From JBBSTY01 sp038235385 (GTDB lineage Bacteria; Actinomycetota; Acidimicrobiia; Acidimicrobiales; Acidimicrobilacustridaceae): DNA of 13,796 nt. Of the stretch, positions 13,628 through 13,796 are shown piece after piece. A program made the position numbers and the translations under genes. Positions within the stretch are counted from its first letter, which is position 1; each line of letters opens with the position of its first letter. The notes below the pieces were generated by a model. The model did no database searches. It was not told where the DNA came from and saw only the letters and a list, made by a program, of their open reading frames with translations. Location: NCBI GenBank assembly GCA_038235385.1, contig JBBSTY010000117.1, positions 1 through 13,796 of the forward strand. Direction: 5' to 3'.

Positions 13628-13796
13628 GTGAACCGCAACCCTCGTCCGATCCTCCGATTCGCCGCCGCTGCCGCGCTCACGTGCGGTGCCGTCGGCGGGG
13701 GCACCGCGACGACCGAGGCCCCCACCGCCCCCCCCTCGACGACCGCGGCTTCGGAGGCGGCGCCCCGCCCCGCGGGCGCCGCCGCGGCCGCCGCGC
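13628..13796 (+). CDS. Start of a secreted Ala/Pro/Thr-rich protein (3'-partial)
   Basis: The GTG at 13628 follows GGGAG at about five bases and opens a frame running to the window edge (56 codons). The product starts VNRNPRPILRFAAAAALTCGAVGG, an export signal with basic n-region and short hydrophobic core, followed by low-complexity Thr/Pro/Ala sequence like the linkers of secreted actinobacterial proteins. The Cys in A-L-T-C-G is not in a canonical lipobox (Thr at -1), so lipidation is uncertain. The functional domain lies beyond the window, so no function can be given. It is divergent from the esterase gene across a roughly 160-bp region. Confidence 0.6.
   Translation, partial: MNRNPRPILRFAAAAALTCGAVGGGTATTEAPTAPPSTTAASEAAPRPAGAAAAAA

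Overview
The window is very GC-rich, gene-dense chromosomal DNA that looks actinobacterial. Most starts are GTG or TTG, intergenic gaps are short, and secreted or membrane proteins carry Pro/Thr/Ser-rich linkers. The protein styles (ferritin-like di-iron protein, Thr/Pro-tailed lytic transglycosylase, large S1-type sulfatase, serine hydrolases of the EstB and HSL types) suggest a member of the Acidimicrobiia or a related lineage. That placement is inference from style only. No rRNA, tRNA, CRISPR array, insertion sequence or phage gene was seen.

Layout. (1) 1-999 (+) is the 3' part of a di-iron ferritin-like protein. Its stop codon interlocks with that of the convergent gene in one CTAG. (2) 996-5958 (-) is a five-gene block: substrate-binding lipoprotein, ATPase and two permeases in the same order as troABCD/sitABCD-type Mn/Zn/Fe importers, followed 28 bp later by a membrane-anchored HExxH metallopeptidase-like protein. 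Upstream of the lipoprotein, a Fur/Zur-type box lies inside a plausible promoter, so the block is probably metal-repressed. (3) 6053-6457 holds a strong hairpin terminator and a cold-shock protein gene whose ribosome binding site is part of a leader hairpin. (4) 6458-8183 (+) encodes a secreted lytic transglycosylase and an alkyltransferase-like DNA-binding protein. (5) 8203-11943 (-) is a probable operon: a 65-aa ORF resembling the beginning of a sulfatase, a full arylsulfatase coupled to it by an ATGA overlap, and an EstB-like serine hydrolase. Its control region (11971-12019) has nested inverted repeats placed like a repressor operator. (6) 12112-12540 (+) is a thioredoxin 2 with an N-terminal zinc ribbon, and 12543-13466 (-) is an HSL-family esterase. 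(7) 13628 to the end (+) is the start of a secreted protein preceded by a potentially structured leader.

I did not find an obviously new multi-gene system. The best leads are regulatory or architectural: the metallopeptidase attached to the metal-uptake operon, the sulfatase-like mini-ORF with its dyad operator, the SD-sequestering hairpin of the cold-shock gene, and the possible branched RNA leader near the right edge.
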